From: Sphingomonadales bacterium
Lineage (GTDB): Bacteria > Pseudomonadota > Alphaproteobacteria > Sphingomonadales > Sphingomonadaceae
NCBI GenBank assembly: GCA_027489295.1
Contig: JAIYAA010000381.1
Span: 1-14,123 of the forward strand
Length of the DNA: 14,123 nucleotides
Reading direction: 5' to 3'
Each line of letters opens with the position of its first letter. The first letter of the stretch is position 1. A model generated the notes under the pieces. The model did no database searches. It was not told the origin of the DNA and worked only from the letters and a program-made list of their open reading frames with translations. Shown piece by piece: positions 1 to 7,922 of this stretch. Position numbers and translations under genes: made by a program.

Positions 1-708
1 ATCGTGTTCGAGCCCTATGCCGACAGCCACGATCTCGGCGGCTTCATCCTGATCGACAAGCTGACCAACGCCACGGTCGGTGCCGGCATGCTCGACTTCG
101 CGCTGCGCCGTGCCCAGAACGTGCACTGGCAGGCGATCGAGGTCACGCGCGAGGCGCACGCCCAGCAAAAGGGCCAGCAGCCGCGCCTCTTGTGGTTCAC
201 CGGGCTTTCGGGCTCGGGCAAGTCGACCATCGCCAATCTCGTCGAGAAGAAGCTGTTCGCGCTGGGCAAGCACAGCTTCCTGCTCGACGGCGACAATGTC
301 CGTCACGGGCTCAACCGCGACCTGGGCTTCACCGATCAGGACCGGGTGGAGAATATCCGCCGCATCGGCGAGGTCGCCAAGCTGATGACCGATGCCGGGC
401 TGATCGTGCTCACCGCCTTCATCTCGCCGTTCCGGGCCGAACGCGCCATGGTGCGCGCGCTGATGCCCGAGGGCGCCTTCTTCGAGATCTTCGTCGACAC
501 GCCGCTGCAGGAAGCGGAGCGCCGCGACGTGAAGGGCCTCTACAAGAAGGCGCGCGCCGGCGAGATCGCCAACTTCACGGGCGTCTCCAGCCCCTACGAG
601 CCGCCGCTGGCGCCGGAGATTCGGATCGACACCACCCGCACCAGCCCCGAAGAGGCTGCGGAACAGATCGTCGAGGCGATCATGGGTGTGTGGAGCCCCG
701 TGCTGTGA
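1..708 (+). CDS. cysC: Bifunctional sulfate adenylyltransferase large subunit / adenylylsulfate kinase (CysNC), 3' part
   Basis: The first codons already lie inside the protein, so the gene starts upstream of the window. Roughly the first 60 residues match the end of the CysN GTPase part of ATP sulfurylase, including a segment reading [17 protein letters not shown]. The rest is a complete APS kinase domain, which phosphorylates adenylylsulfate at the 3' hydroxyl to give PAPS. Visible signatures are the Walker A loop GLSGSGKST, the [10 protein letters not shown] segment, [22 protein letters not shown] and a [12 protein letters not shown] stretch followed by [11 protein letters not shown]. Fusion of CysN and CysC is common in alphaproteobacteria. 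The TGA stop overlaps the GTG start of cysQ by four bases, so the two are almost certainly cotranscribed and translationally coupled. The product works in the cytoplasm with CysD, whose gene should lie upstream. I am very sure of the CysC part; the fusion rests on the in-frame CysN tail. Confidence 0.95.
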   Translation: MVFEPYADSHDLGGFILIDKLTNATVGAGMLDFALRRAQNVHWQAIEVTREAHAQQKGQQPRLLWFTGLSGSGKSTIANLVEKKLFALGKHSFLLDGDNVRHGLNRDLGFTDQDRVENIRRIGEVAKLMTDAGLIVLTAFISPFRAERAMVRALMPEGAFFEIFVDTPLQEAERRDVKGLYKKARAGEIANFTGVSSPYEPPLAPEIRIDTTRTSPEEAAEQIVEAIMGVWSPVL

Positions 709-1424
709 ACGACGCCCAGCTTGCCCACGCGATTGCCGAGGAAGCCGGCGCGCTGCTGCTGCGCATCCAGGGCGAGTGTGCCGGCGGGGCGCGCGGCGAC
801 CAGGAAGCCAACGCACTGATCCTTGCACGCCTCCGCGCAGCGCGGCCGGAGGACGCGATCCTGTCGGAGGAATCCGCCGACGATCCCGTCCGCCTGCGCC
901 GCAGCCGCGTGTGGATCATCGATCCGCTCGACGGCACCCGCGAGTTTGCGGAGCGGCGCGAGGACTGGGCGGTGCACGTCGCGCTCGCGATCGACGGGGC
1001 CCCCGCGGTGGGCGCCGTCGCCCTGCCCCGGCTGGGCGTGACACTCGCAAGCGACACGCCCCCCGCACTCCTCAAGGCACAGACGCCGCCGCGCATGCTG
1101 GTCAGCCGCACGCGCGCGAGCACGCTGTGCGCCCAGGTCGGTCAGTCGATCGGGGCGGTGCATGTCGGCATGGGGTCGGCAGGCGCCAAGGCCATGGCGG
1201 TCGTGCGCGGCGAGGCGGAAATCTACCTCCATTCCGGCGGCCAGCATCAGTGGGACAATTGCGCGCCGGTCGCGGTCGCGCTGGCGGCGGGGCTGCACGC
1301 GTCGCGCATCGACGGGTCCCCGATCCTCTACAATCAGGCGAGCACCAGCGTCCCCGATCTGCTGATCTGCCGCCCCGAATGGGCAGCACCGGTGCTGGCA
1401 GCCGTCGCAGCATGTGACCAATAG
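705..1424 (+). CDS. cysQ: 3'(2'),5'-bisphosphate nucleotidase (PAP phosphatase) CysQ
   Basis: This 239-residue protein belongs to the inositol monophosphatase family. It should hydrolyse 3'-phosphoadenosine 5'-phosphate, the by-product of PAPS use, to AMP and phosphate. The metal-binding signatures are present: a glutamate pair in LSEES (55-56), [12 protein letters not shown] (70-81), GSAGAKAM (157-164) and the WDNCAP segment (183-188) near the end. The early KxDxSPVTxAD segment typical of E. coli CysQ is replaced by [11 protein letters not shown], a pattern I associate with the mycobacterial and alphaproteobacterial subtype. The start is GTG at 705, inside the cysNC stop (GTGA). It is supported by GGAG at 692-695, nine bases upstream. 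The frame stays open much further upstream, but only as a shadow of cysNC. A hairpin follows immediately after the TAG stop. Substrate choice between PAP and inositol phosphates is inferred from the neighbouring cysNC. Confidence 0.92.
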   Translation: MNDAQLAHAIAEEAGALLLRIQGECAGGARGDQEANALILARLRAARPEDAILSEESADDPVRLRRSRVWIIDPLDGTREFAERREDWAVHVALAIDGAPAVGAVALPRLGVTLASDTPPALLKAQTPPRMLVSRTRASTLCAQVGQSIGAVHVGMGSAGAKAMAVVRGEAEIYLHSGGQHQWDNCAPVAVALAAGLHASRIDGSPILYNQASTSVPDLLICRPEWAAPVLAAVAACDQ

Positions 1425-1457
1425 ACGATCTCCGGGCAAACCCGGATGGGGGTCGTC
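1424..1457 (+). terminator. Hairpin directly after cysQ
   Basis: An outer stem GACGA (1424-1428) / TCGTC (1453-1457) encloses a perfect inner hairpin TCCGGG (1431-1436), loop CAAA, CCCGGA (1441-1446). It begins on the last base of the cysQ stop codon. No T-run follows, so it may protect the 3' end or act with Rho rather than being a classical intrinsic terminator. Confidence 0.4.
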
Positions 1458-1462
1458 CCGAA

Positions 1463-1491
1463 TTACCGTGCGGCGCCCCCAACGCTATTTA
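1463..1491 (+). promoter_or_regulatory. Weak candidate promoter for the intergenic RNA
   Basis: TTACCG (1463-1468) and TATTTA (1486-1491) are separated by 17 bases and would start transcription near 1498. Each box matches the sigma-70 consensus at only about half its positions. I propose it mainly because the structured region and terminator downstream would otherwise have no obvious start. Read-through from cysQ is an alternative. Confidence 0.3.
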
Positions 1492-1494
1492 GAG

Positions 1495-1708
1495 GGCACG
1501 CGATCAGCAGCGAATCCCCCCGCTCGCTTTCGCCAGTAACCGCGTAAGGCCAGCCCTGAACTAACGCAGGGCAACGCCATTTGGAGCAAGTCGGCGGTCC
1601 ACAAACCGATCCCCCTGTGGGGCGCCGACTTGCTTTCCAATACAAGAGAGCACTTGCGCATCTGGCCGGTCCACTCCCCCCTCCCTCAATGGACCGGCCA
1701 TTTTGTTT
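1495..1708 (+). ncRNA. Candidate structured small RNA with C-rich hairpin loops
   Basis: The 372 bases between cysQ and the phosphatase gene hold no convincing protein gene but a run of hairpins. Hairpin A is GCGAA (1510-1514) / TTCGC (1529-1533), with six C in the loop (1516-1521). Hairpin B is GCCCTG (1553-1558) / CAGGGC (1567-1572), with loop AACTAACG. Hairpin C is GCAAGTCGGCG (1586-1596) / CGCCGACTTGC (1623-1633), continued inside by TCCACA / TGTGGG with one mismatch, with five C in the loop (1611-1615). Hairpin D is the terminator at 1663-1708, with a loop rich in C (1674-1687). Stable stems presenting C-tracts, followed by a strong terminator, suggest a trans-acting RNA of roughly 210 nt. 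I could not assign it to tmRNA, SRP RNA, RNase P RNA or 6S RNA; a diverged 6S RNA is not excluded. The 5' end is a guess. A long structured leader of the downstream gene is less likely because the terminator intervenes. Confidence 0.5.
1663..1708 (+). terminator. Strong intrinsic terminator
   Basis: A perfect 11-bp stem TGGCCGGTCCA (1663-1673) / TGGACCGGCCA (1690-1700) with a 16-base C-rich loop is followed immediately by TTTTGTTT (1701-1708). It is oriented to stop plus-strand transcription and sits about 240 bases past the cysQ stop. It probably ends the intergenic RNA and insulates the phosphatase gene. The other strand has no T-run after the stem. Confidence 0.87.
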
Positions 1709-1796
1709 CCTCGCCATGCCGCTTGGCGCGCCGTCGCAGAAATTGGTATGGTTTTGGCGTCATAAGGCTTTCACATCCGCTCTCTAGGCGGTTGCA

Positions 1797-3014
1797 ATGT
1801 CGCTTTCCCAGCTCTGGGCGTTGCCCGCACTCGCCGGCCTGATCGTAAGTGCCACGCCCGGCCCTGTCCGCGCGCAAGCCGCCGCTTCGACCGAGCGCGT
1901 GATTTTGCTTATGCGCCACGGAGTCCGCACGCCGCTTGCCGGCGAGGTCCCTGCCGATACCCGCACCCGCCAGCCCTGGCCGACATGGCAGGCACCCGCC
2001 GAGCAGGTGACCCCGCACGGCGCGGCGGCGCTCCGCGCACTGGCACGGACCGATCGCCGCTGGCTGGCTGCAGCCGGCGTGCTCCCCGCGCAGGGCTGCC
2101 CCGCGCCGGAGACGCTGCGAATCTGGACCAACAGCTCGCCGCGCACGATCGCCAGCGGCAGCTATTATGCGGAAGGCTTCGCGCCCGGCTGCGCGCTGCC
2201 GGTGGGCCACCGTGCGGTGGGCGAAACTGATGCGCTGTTCGAACCGCTGAACCTGCATCCGCCCCGCTTTGATGCCGGTCAGGCGGTCGAATCGATCCGG
2301 CGCTATACCGGCGGCGCCGAGGCGCTGACCGCCCGCCACCAGGCCGGGCTGGCCCTGCTCGAGCGCGTGCTCGCCTGCCCGGCAGCACCATGCAGCCCCG
2401 CGGAACCCTCGGCGGTCGCGGCCAGCGCCGATGGCCATGGCATCGACCTCAAGGGCCCGATCCGCGCCGCCTCGGGCACCGCGCAGGTGCTGATGCTCCA
2501 GTATCTGGAAGGGCTGCCGATGGCGCAGGTCGGCTGGGGCCGCGCATCGCCGGCGGTGCTGGAACGCCTGGGCGCGGTCCACGGCGCGCTGTTCGATGTG
2601 TTCAGCCGCCCGCCCTACATGGCCGCGTTCCAGATGGCGCCGACGGTCGACCGGATCGCACACGACCTGACCGACGACGCCGCACCGGCGTTCGATCTGC
2701 TGGTCGGCCACGACACCAATGTCGCTGCCCTCGCCGCCGTACTGGGCGTGTCGGTGCACGCGCCGGGATTTGCCGCAAATGATCCCTCACCGGGCGGGGG
2801 CATCGCCATCGCGCTAGTCCGCGCGCGTGACGGCAGCAAGGCCGTGCGCCTATGGTACCGCAGCCAGAGCGCGGCAGACATGCGCGCCGCGCGGGACCGC
2901 GCCGCCTGGATCCCGCTACGCCTTCAGGGCTGCGATGACGGCGCCGACCATCGCTGCCCGCTGCCGCGCTTCCTGAAACGCCTGGAGATCGCCACCGCGC
3001 CCGCGCGCGGCTGA
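1797..3014 (+). CDS. Secreted histidine-type acid phosphatase (AppA/phytase-like, branch 2)
   Basis: The 405-residue protein starts with a Sec signal peptide ending near VRA-QA (about residue 26). It carries the histidine acid phosphatase signature RHGVRTP (residues 40-46, nucleophile His41) and the distal GHDTN motif (His305-Asp306, proton donor). These are the hallmarks of periplasmic branch-2 phosphatases such as AppA phytase and glucose-1-phosphatase. The HDTN form is usual in the phytase-like members. The enzyme should release phosphate from organic phosphomonoesters outside the cytoplasm. Several cysteines in the mature part (around CPAPET, GCALP, CPAAPC and the C-terminal GCDDG...RCPLP) could form disulfides. 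The ATG at 1797 follows a weak AGGCGG. The gene stands alone behind a strong terminator and converges with the glycosyltransferase gene, their stops lying within a shared hairpin. The exact substrate cannot be read from sequence, and I see no PHO-box. Confidence 0.9.
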   Translation: MSLSQLWALPALAGLIVSATPGPVRAQAAASTERVILLMRHGVRTPLAGEVPADTRTRQPWPTWQAPAEQVTPHGAAALRALARTDRRWLAAAGVLPAQGCPAPETLRIWTNSSPRTIASGSYYAEGFAPGCALPVGHRAVGETDALFEPLNLHPPRFDAGQAVESIRRYTGGAEALTARHQAGLALLERVLACPAAPCSPAEPSAVAASADGHGIDLKGPIRAASGTAQVLMLQYLEGLPMAQVGWGRASPAVLERLGAVHGALFDVFSRPPYMAAFQMAPTVDRIAHDLTDDAAPAFDLLVGHDTNVAALAAVLGVSVHAPGFAANDPSPGGGIAIALVRARDGSKAVRLWYRSQSAADMRAARDRAAWIPLRLQGCDDGADHRCPLPRFLKRLEIATAPARG

Positions 3015-3035
3015 ACCCGGCTCAGGCGGCGCGCG
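3002..3035. terminator. Bidirectional hairpin covering two convergent gene ends
   Basis: The stop codons of the phosphatase (TGA 3012-3014) and the glycosyltransferase (TCA 3022-3024) are part of one inverted repeat. The inner stem is CTGA / TCAG with loop ACCCGGC. The outer arm is CGCGCG (3002-3007) / CGCGCG (3030-3035), with one mismatch and one bulge in between. There is no T-run on either side, so termination efficiency is uncertain. Confidence 0.4.
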
Positions 3036-4191
3036 AATAGGCCATGGCGCGGTAGCTGGCGAACAGCTCCTCGAAATGCTGGTCCATCGTGCGGGTGGAC
3101 GGCGCATCGGCGGTCGCGCGCATGCGGTGGAACATTGGCGTCGTCTCGACGAAGTGCGTCAGCCCATCGCGCAGGGACACGGGGTCGGCGGCACGATAGA
3201 GCATCCCCTGTCCCTCGACGAACTGGTCCGCCGCACCGCCCTGGTCCGGCACGATCAGCGGCAGACCGCTGGCGCGCGCTTCCGCCGCGACCATGCAGAA
3301 GGTCTCCGCCTCGCAGCCATGGACCAGCGCGTCGGAGCTTGCCAGCACCCGGGCAAGCTGCTCGCGGTTGCTGGTCGGCTCGAACAGCTGGGCGTGCGGG
3401 TTGCGGCCGATCGCGGTGATCACCTTGGACCGCGCGGTGCCGGTGCCGATCAGGATCAGCCCCATGGGGTGCCGCCCGGCCGCCGCCTCGGCCGCCTCGA
3501 TCACCATCGGCCAGCGCTTCTCCGCCGCAAGCCGGCCGACGCCGATCAGCAGCGTCGCCTCGGGCCCCAGGCCACAGCTCGCCAGCAGTTCCGCGCGCAG
3601 TGTTTCGTCGCGCAGCGCCGGGCTGAAATAGCCCGGCTCCACACCCATCGGGATGGTCACGACCTTGGTAAGGCCGCCCTCCGTCAGCCGCTGGGCAAGG
3701 TCGCGGCCGGCCGTCACCACCTGGTCGAAGCCTTCGTCCAGGCGGCGCAGATGCTGCCAGAACGACGCGAAGCCCTTGTCGATCGTCTCGCGGTTGGCGA
3801 TCGTGCCGAACCAGCGATAGGCATAGGCCGCCAACGGATCGGCGTGCATCACCAGCGCGCGCGGGGCCGAGCCCTGCCAGCGCGCGACCATCGAGGCGCT
3901 GCGCCAAGGCGACGAGGCCTCGACGAAATCGGGCCGCCAGCGGTCCAGCGCGGCGTGCAGCGCCGGCTCGTCGTCGAAATAGCGGTAGCGGCGGTCGAGC
4001 GGCAGCAGCGGCGCCGGGATCGTCGCGAGGATCGCGCCGTCGCGCTCCTCGATGATCTCCTCGCGCTCGCCGGGGGCGAGGATGACGATCTCGTGCCCCA
4101 GCTGGGCACCGAGCTCCATCTTGCGGCGGACATAGGTTTTCACGCCACCGCCATAGGGGCTGTAGAAGGCGCAGACGTCGAGGATGCGCAT
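3022..4191 (-). CDS. Glycosyltransferase family 4 (GT-B fold)
   Basis: This 389-residue protein has the GT4 layout. The N-terminal Rossmann half begins MRILDVCAFYSPYGGGVKTY, the glycine-rich acceptor-side loop. The donor-binding half contains IGVGRLAAEKR and LILIGTG, and the E-x7-E motif in ETFCMVAAE (Glu296 and Glu304), followed by GLPLIVPDQGG. It should transfer a sugar from a nucleotide-sugar to a lipid or glycan on the cytoplasmic side of the membrane. I see no transmembrane segment or signal peptide. The ATG overlaps the TGA of the DUF2334 gene by one base (TGATG), so it is translationally coupled to it. Relatives include mannosyl-, glucosyl- and glucuronosyl-transferases of glycolipid and capsule pathways; donor and acceptor cannot be told from sequence. 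The frame is open far upstream only as a shadow of the preceding gene. Confidence 0.9.
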   Translation of the reverse strand: MRILDVCAFYSPYGGGVKTYVRRKMELGAQLGHEIVILAPGEREEIIEERDGAILATIPAPLLPLDRRYRYFDDEPALHAALDRWRPDFVEASSPWRSASMVARWQGSAPRALVMHADPLAAYAYRWFGTIANRETIDKGFASFWQHLRRLDEGFDQVVTAGRDLAQRLTEGGLTKVVTIPMGVEPGYFSPALRDETLRAELLASCGLGPEATLLIGVGRLAAEKRWPMVIEAAEAAAGRHPMGLILIGTGTARSKVITAIGRNPHAQLFEPTSNREQLARVLASSDALVHGCEAETFCMVAAEARASGLPLIVPDQGGAADQFVEGQGMLYRAADPVSLRDGLTHFVETTPMFHRMRATADAPSTRTMDQHFEELFASYRAMAYSRAA

Positions 4192-4967
4192 CAATGCGTC
4201 TCCAGCAGTTCGCGATATTGGCCGAAGCGGCCGCCCTTGGTAAGCGCACCGAGCGTGCGATCGATGCTCGTCAGCAGCGCGGGTACGGTGACATCCCCCG
4301 GATGCACGCCAAGCCGCATCGCCGGACGGCGCGGCAGCAGCGCGCGGGCGATCGCGGCCACCGCCAGCGACGAGGCGATCCGGCCCTTGCTGCGGCTGGC
4401 CCAGGTGATCACTGGCCCCTTGGCGAGGACGCGATCCTGCTGCTGCGGCGCCCAGACGCGGAAATGATCTTCGGCCAGCGCGAAATCCAGGTCGCGCAGC
4501 GCCTCGCGGGCGCCGTCGCCATACAGCCAGGCTGGGGCGATGAAGCCGGTGACGGGGCGGCCGATGATATCCTCCACCAGCGCCCGGCCGCGCACCATCC
4601 GGTCGCGCGCCGTGGCATAATCGAGGCCAAGGAACTCGCCCTCGCCCGCCGTCATGTGCTTGGCCTTGAAGCGGGCGCCTGCCGAGGCATGCTCGGAGAC
4701 GTCCTTGTGGAACCACCCGTGCAGGAACATCTCGATGCCCGAATCGGCCCAGGCGCGCAGCCGGGTGGCGAAGGGGCTGCCCGGCACCAGCGGCGCCGCG
4801 CCCCAATGATCCGGCACCACCAGCATCGCATAGCGGGGAGCGCCGATATGCTTCAGGAACAGCTCGGAAAGCTGGTCGACCGCGCCCTCGGAACGGGGCC
4901 CGACATCGTGGATCGATGCGAGCAGGCTGGGGCCCTTCGGCCGTTCAGGGGTAAGTGCGGTCATCAT
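4191..4967 (-). CDS. DUF2334 / polysaccharide-deacetylase-like protein
   Basis: The roughly 258-residue protein carries the signature of the DUF2334 branch of the NodB-like deacetylases. ASIHDVGPRSE (metal-site Asp21) stands in place of the classical TFDD motif. FLHGWFHKD holds the His83-x3-His87 metal pair, and GFIAPAWLYGD (142-150) corresponds to motif 3. Such proteins are presumed zinc-dependent N- or O-deacetylases of sugars, though few have been tested. It has no signal peptide, so it should act in the cytoplasm, like its glycosyltransferase partner. An open frame reaches 5018, but that start would lie inside the putative -35 box. I therefore prefer ATG 4967, or the adjacent ATG 4964, which is better spaced from AAAGAA. 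It is the first gene of a two-gene operon with the GT4 gene, suggesting that a sugar is added and then deacetylated, or the reverse. Family assignment is good; the reaction is inferred. Confidence 0.82.
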   Translation of the reverse strand: MMTALTPERPKGPSLLASIHDVGPRSEGAVDQLSELFLKHIGAPRYAMLVVPDHWGAAPLVPGSPFATRLRAWADSGIEMFLHGWFHKDVSEHASAGARFKAKHMTAGEGEFLGLDYATARDRMVRGRALVEDIIGRPVTGFIAPAWLYGDGAREALRDLDFALAEDHFRVWAPQQQDRVLAKGPVITWASRSKGRIASSLAVAAIARALLPRRPAMRLGVHPGDVTVPALLTSIDRTLGALTKGGRFGQYRELLETH

Positions 4968-4990
4968 CGTTCTTTGCTGCAGGTGCGAGC

Positions 4991-5018
4991 GATATAGACC
5001 GCCGGAACAGGGCGGCAA
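4991..5018 (-). promoter_or_regulatory. Candidate sigma-70 promoter of the DUF2334-GT4 operon
   Basis: Read on the minus strand, TTGCCG (5018-5013) and TATATC (4996-4991) are 16 bases apart. The start site would fall near 4984, giving a leader of about 17-20 bases before the ATG at 4967. The rest of the intergenic stretch (5019-5138) shows an AT-richer patch around 5033-5070 but no other clear site. Confidence 0.5.
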
Positions 5019-5138
5019 GCGGGCCGAATTTCGACTTTTTCTAACGCACGGAAGTCAAAGCATTAAACGACGCGGACGCGATGAATCCACCGTCACGCTG
5101 CCACATTTCCGCGCGCCGGGCCAGCCCCGAGGCGGATC

Positions 5139-5156
5139 CTCCCCCAAGCGGGGGAG
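5139..5156. repeat. REP-like perfect palindromic hairpin downstream of glmS
   Basis: CTCCCCC (5139-5145), loop AAGC, GGGGGAG (5150-5156) form a perfect 7-bp stem. It lies 10 bases past the glmS stop on the minus strand. Short C-tract/G-tract palindromes of this kind are, from memory, common between genes in sphingomonads. It could be a dispersed repeat, an mRNA 3' end or a weak terminator; no T-run follows on either strand. Confidence 0.45.
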
Positions 5157-5166
5157 AGGCGCGCCA

Positions 5167-6990
<1,824 letters not shown>

Positions 6991-7011
6991 GGCATCAGCC
7001 CTCCTGCCCTG

Positions 7012-7044
7012 CCCCTAGCGCGGGCCGGCGGTCGCCGCTAGCCG
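7012..7044 (-). promoter_or_regulatory. Leader hairpin just upstream of the glmS ribosome site
   Basis: CTAGCG (7015-7020) pairs with CGCTAG (7036-7041), and CCC (7012-7014) can extend to GGG (7042-7046) with a small bulge. The stem ends about seven bases upstream of the AGGAG (7005-7001 on the minus strand). It is a possible regulatory structure, not a recognised riboswitch. The remaining 7045-7151, the divergent region with the lipoprotein gene, contains GATATA at 7081 but no well-spaced -35 box that I can support. Confidence 0.3.
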
Positions 7045-7151
7045 GGGGATCGTTTCGACAGACTGAACGGGATGTGCGTCGATATACCCGGCTCAACGTT
7101 TATGGTGATCCCTGAACAAAGCCCCTATCCCGGCCAAAAGAGGACGAACCC

Positions 7152-7901
7152 ATGCGCCGTCGCCATGTTCTGCTGCTCGCGCTGCTGCTGCCGCTCGGCG
7201 CTTGCGGCACCCCGGATCGCGACGCCGGGAACGCGACCCAGGCGGCAGCGCCAAGCGGGACGCCCAGCGCCAGCGAGCCCCCGCGGCCAACGCCCTCTCC
7301 CCAGGCCACGCAGGCCGCCGAGCGATCGGGCCTGCGCAGTTGCGCCGCAGAGATCGGCGAGCGCGCCGCCGCCCAGCGTGTGGAGGTCTGCCGAAATGTC
7401 TCTCCGGCGACCCATCCGCCCTGCAACGCGGCCAACAGCTGCGCGATGATCGAGGACGAGATCGCCCGCAGCTGCGCGCTGCTCGACGGAGAGGGTCCGC
7501 CGATGCCGGGCTGCACCGTCGACCCCAGGAGCCAGCAGGCGGCCGCGGAGGTGGTCCGCCGCTACTATGCGGCGCTCGACGCCCGCGACTATGGCACCGC
7601 CTGGACGCAGTGGGGTGACGACGGCCGGCCGGGCCAGAGCTTCGCGTCGTTCGAGAAGGGCTTTGCCGATACCCGCTCGACGCGCGTCACGATCGGCACG
7701 CTCGCCCCCGGCGAAGGCGGCGCTGGATCGATCTTCCAGACAGTACCCGTCACCGTCGAAGCGGTGCAGGTCAACGGCACGATCCAGCGGTTCACCGGCA
7801 GCTATGTCGTCCGCCGGGTCAACGATGTGCCGGGGGCTTCCGCCGCCCAGCTTCGCTGGCACATCGATTCTGCGAAGCTGCGCGCCGCGGCACCCCGATA
7901 G
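7152..7901 (+). CDS. Lipoprotein of unknown function with a cysteine-rich segment
   Basis: The N-terminus MRRRHVLLLALLLPLGAC is a lipoprotein signal with lipobox LGAC. Cys18 would be lipidated and the protein of 249 residues anchored to a membrane facing the periplasm. Residues from about 20 to 58 are a low-complexity Ala/Pro/Ser/Thr linker. A segment with six further cysteines follows (SCAAEI, VCRNVS, PPCNAANSC, ARSCALL, PGCTVD). The C-terminal 120 residues, from QQAAAEVVRRYYAALDARDYGTAW onward, look like an NTF2/SnoaL-type cone fold: the phrase RRYYAALDARDYGTAW is typical, and the alternating strands IFQTVPVTVEAV, FTGSYVVRRV and LRWHIDSAKL fit. I do not recognise a named family. GAGGA (7140-7144) precedes the ATG by seven bases. 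It diverges from glmS and converges on the 103-residue gene. Confidence 0.8.
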   Translation: MRRRHVLLLALLLPLGACGTPDRDAGNATQAAAPSGTPSASEPPRPTPSPQATQAAERSGLRSCAAEIGERAAAQRVEVCRNVSPATHPPCNAANSCAMIEDEIARSCALLDGEGPPMPGCTVDPRSQQAAAEVVRRYYAALDARDYGTAWTQWGDDGRPGQSFASFEKGFADTRSTRVTIGTLAPGEGGAGSIFQTVPVTVEAVQVNGTIQRFTGSYVVRRVNDVPGASAAQLRWHIDSAKLRAAAPR

Positions 7902-7916
7902 GGGCCGGCGGCGCGC
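7880..7916. terminator. Very stable bidirectional hairpin between convergent genes
   Basis: GCGCGCCG (7880-7887), CGG, a two-base bulge, CCCC (7893-7896), loop GATA, GGGG (7901-7904), CCG, a one-base bulge and CGGCGCGC (7909-7916) give a 15-bp all-GC stem. It contains the TAG stop of the lipoprotein gene and ends seven bases before the stop of the gene coming from the other side. There is only a TTT afterwards on the plus strand. It is probably a shared 3' end structure. Confidence 0.5.
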
Positions 7917-7922
7917 GGCATT

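Noticed and set aside
192..704. Upstream extension of the cysQ reading frame
   Set aside because: Low-complexity Arg/Gly-rich shadow of cysNC. The GTG at 705 with its own ribosome site gives a normal CysQ length.
1425..1660. Known housekeeping RNA (tmRNA, SRP RNA, RNase P RNA)
   Set aside because: I found no tag peptide, CCA end, GGAAGCAGC-type SRP loop or RNase P core sequence. A short GGCCAGCCCTGA stretch recalls 6S RNA, but I could not draw the 6S closing stem.
1686..2759. 357-codon minus-strand open frame antisense to the phosphatase gene
   Set aside because: It has no motif and would run through the terminator hairpin; the plus-strand frame has a signal peptide and both catalytic motifs.
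3076..4467. 463-codon plus-strand open frame antisense to the GT4 and DUF2334 genes
   Set aside because: Composition is Arg/Ala/Gly/His-rich shadow sequence, and the opposite strand holds two genes with clear family motifs.
4968..5018. 17-residue N-terminal extension of the DUF2334 protein
   Set aside because: The start would coincide with the putative -35 box and lacks a ribosome site; family similarity begins after residue 14 of the shorter form.
5139..5156. Intrinsic terminator of glmS
   Set aside because: The stem is perfect but no T-run follows on the minus strand, so I listed it as a palindromic repeat instead.
6991..7151. glmS ribozyme
   Set aside because: No core resembling the Gram-positive glmS ribozyme is visible in the leader; only a simple hairpin is present.
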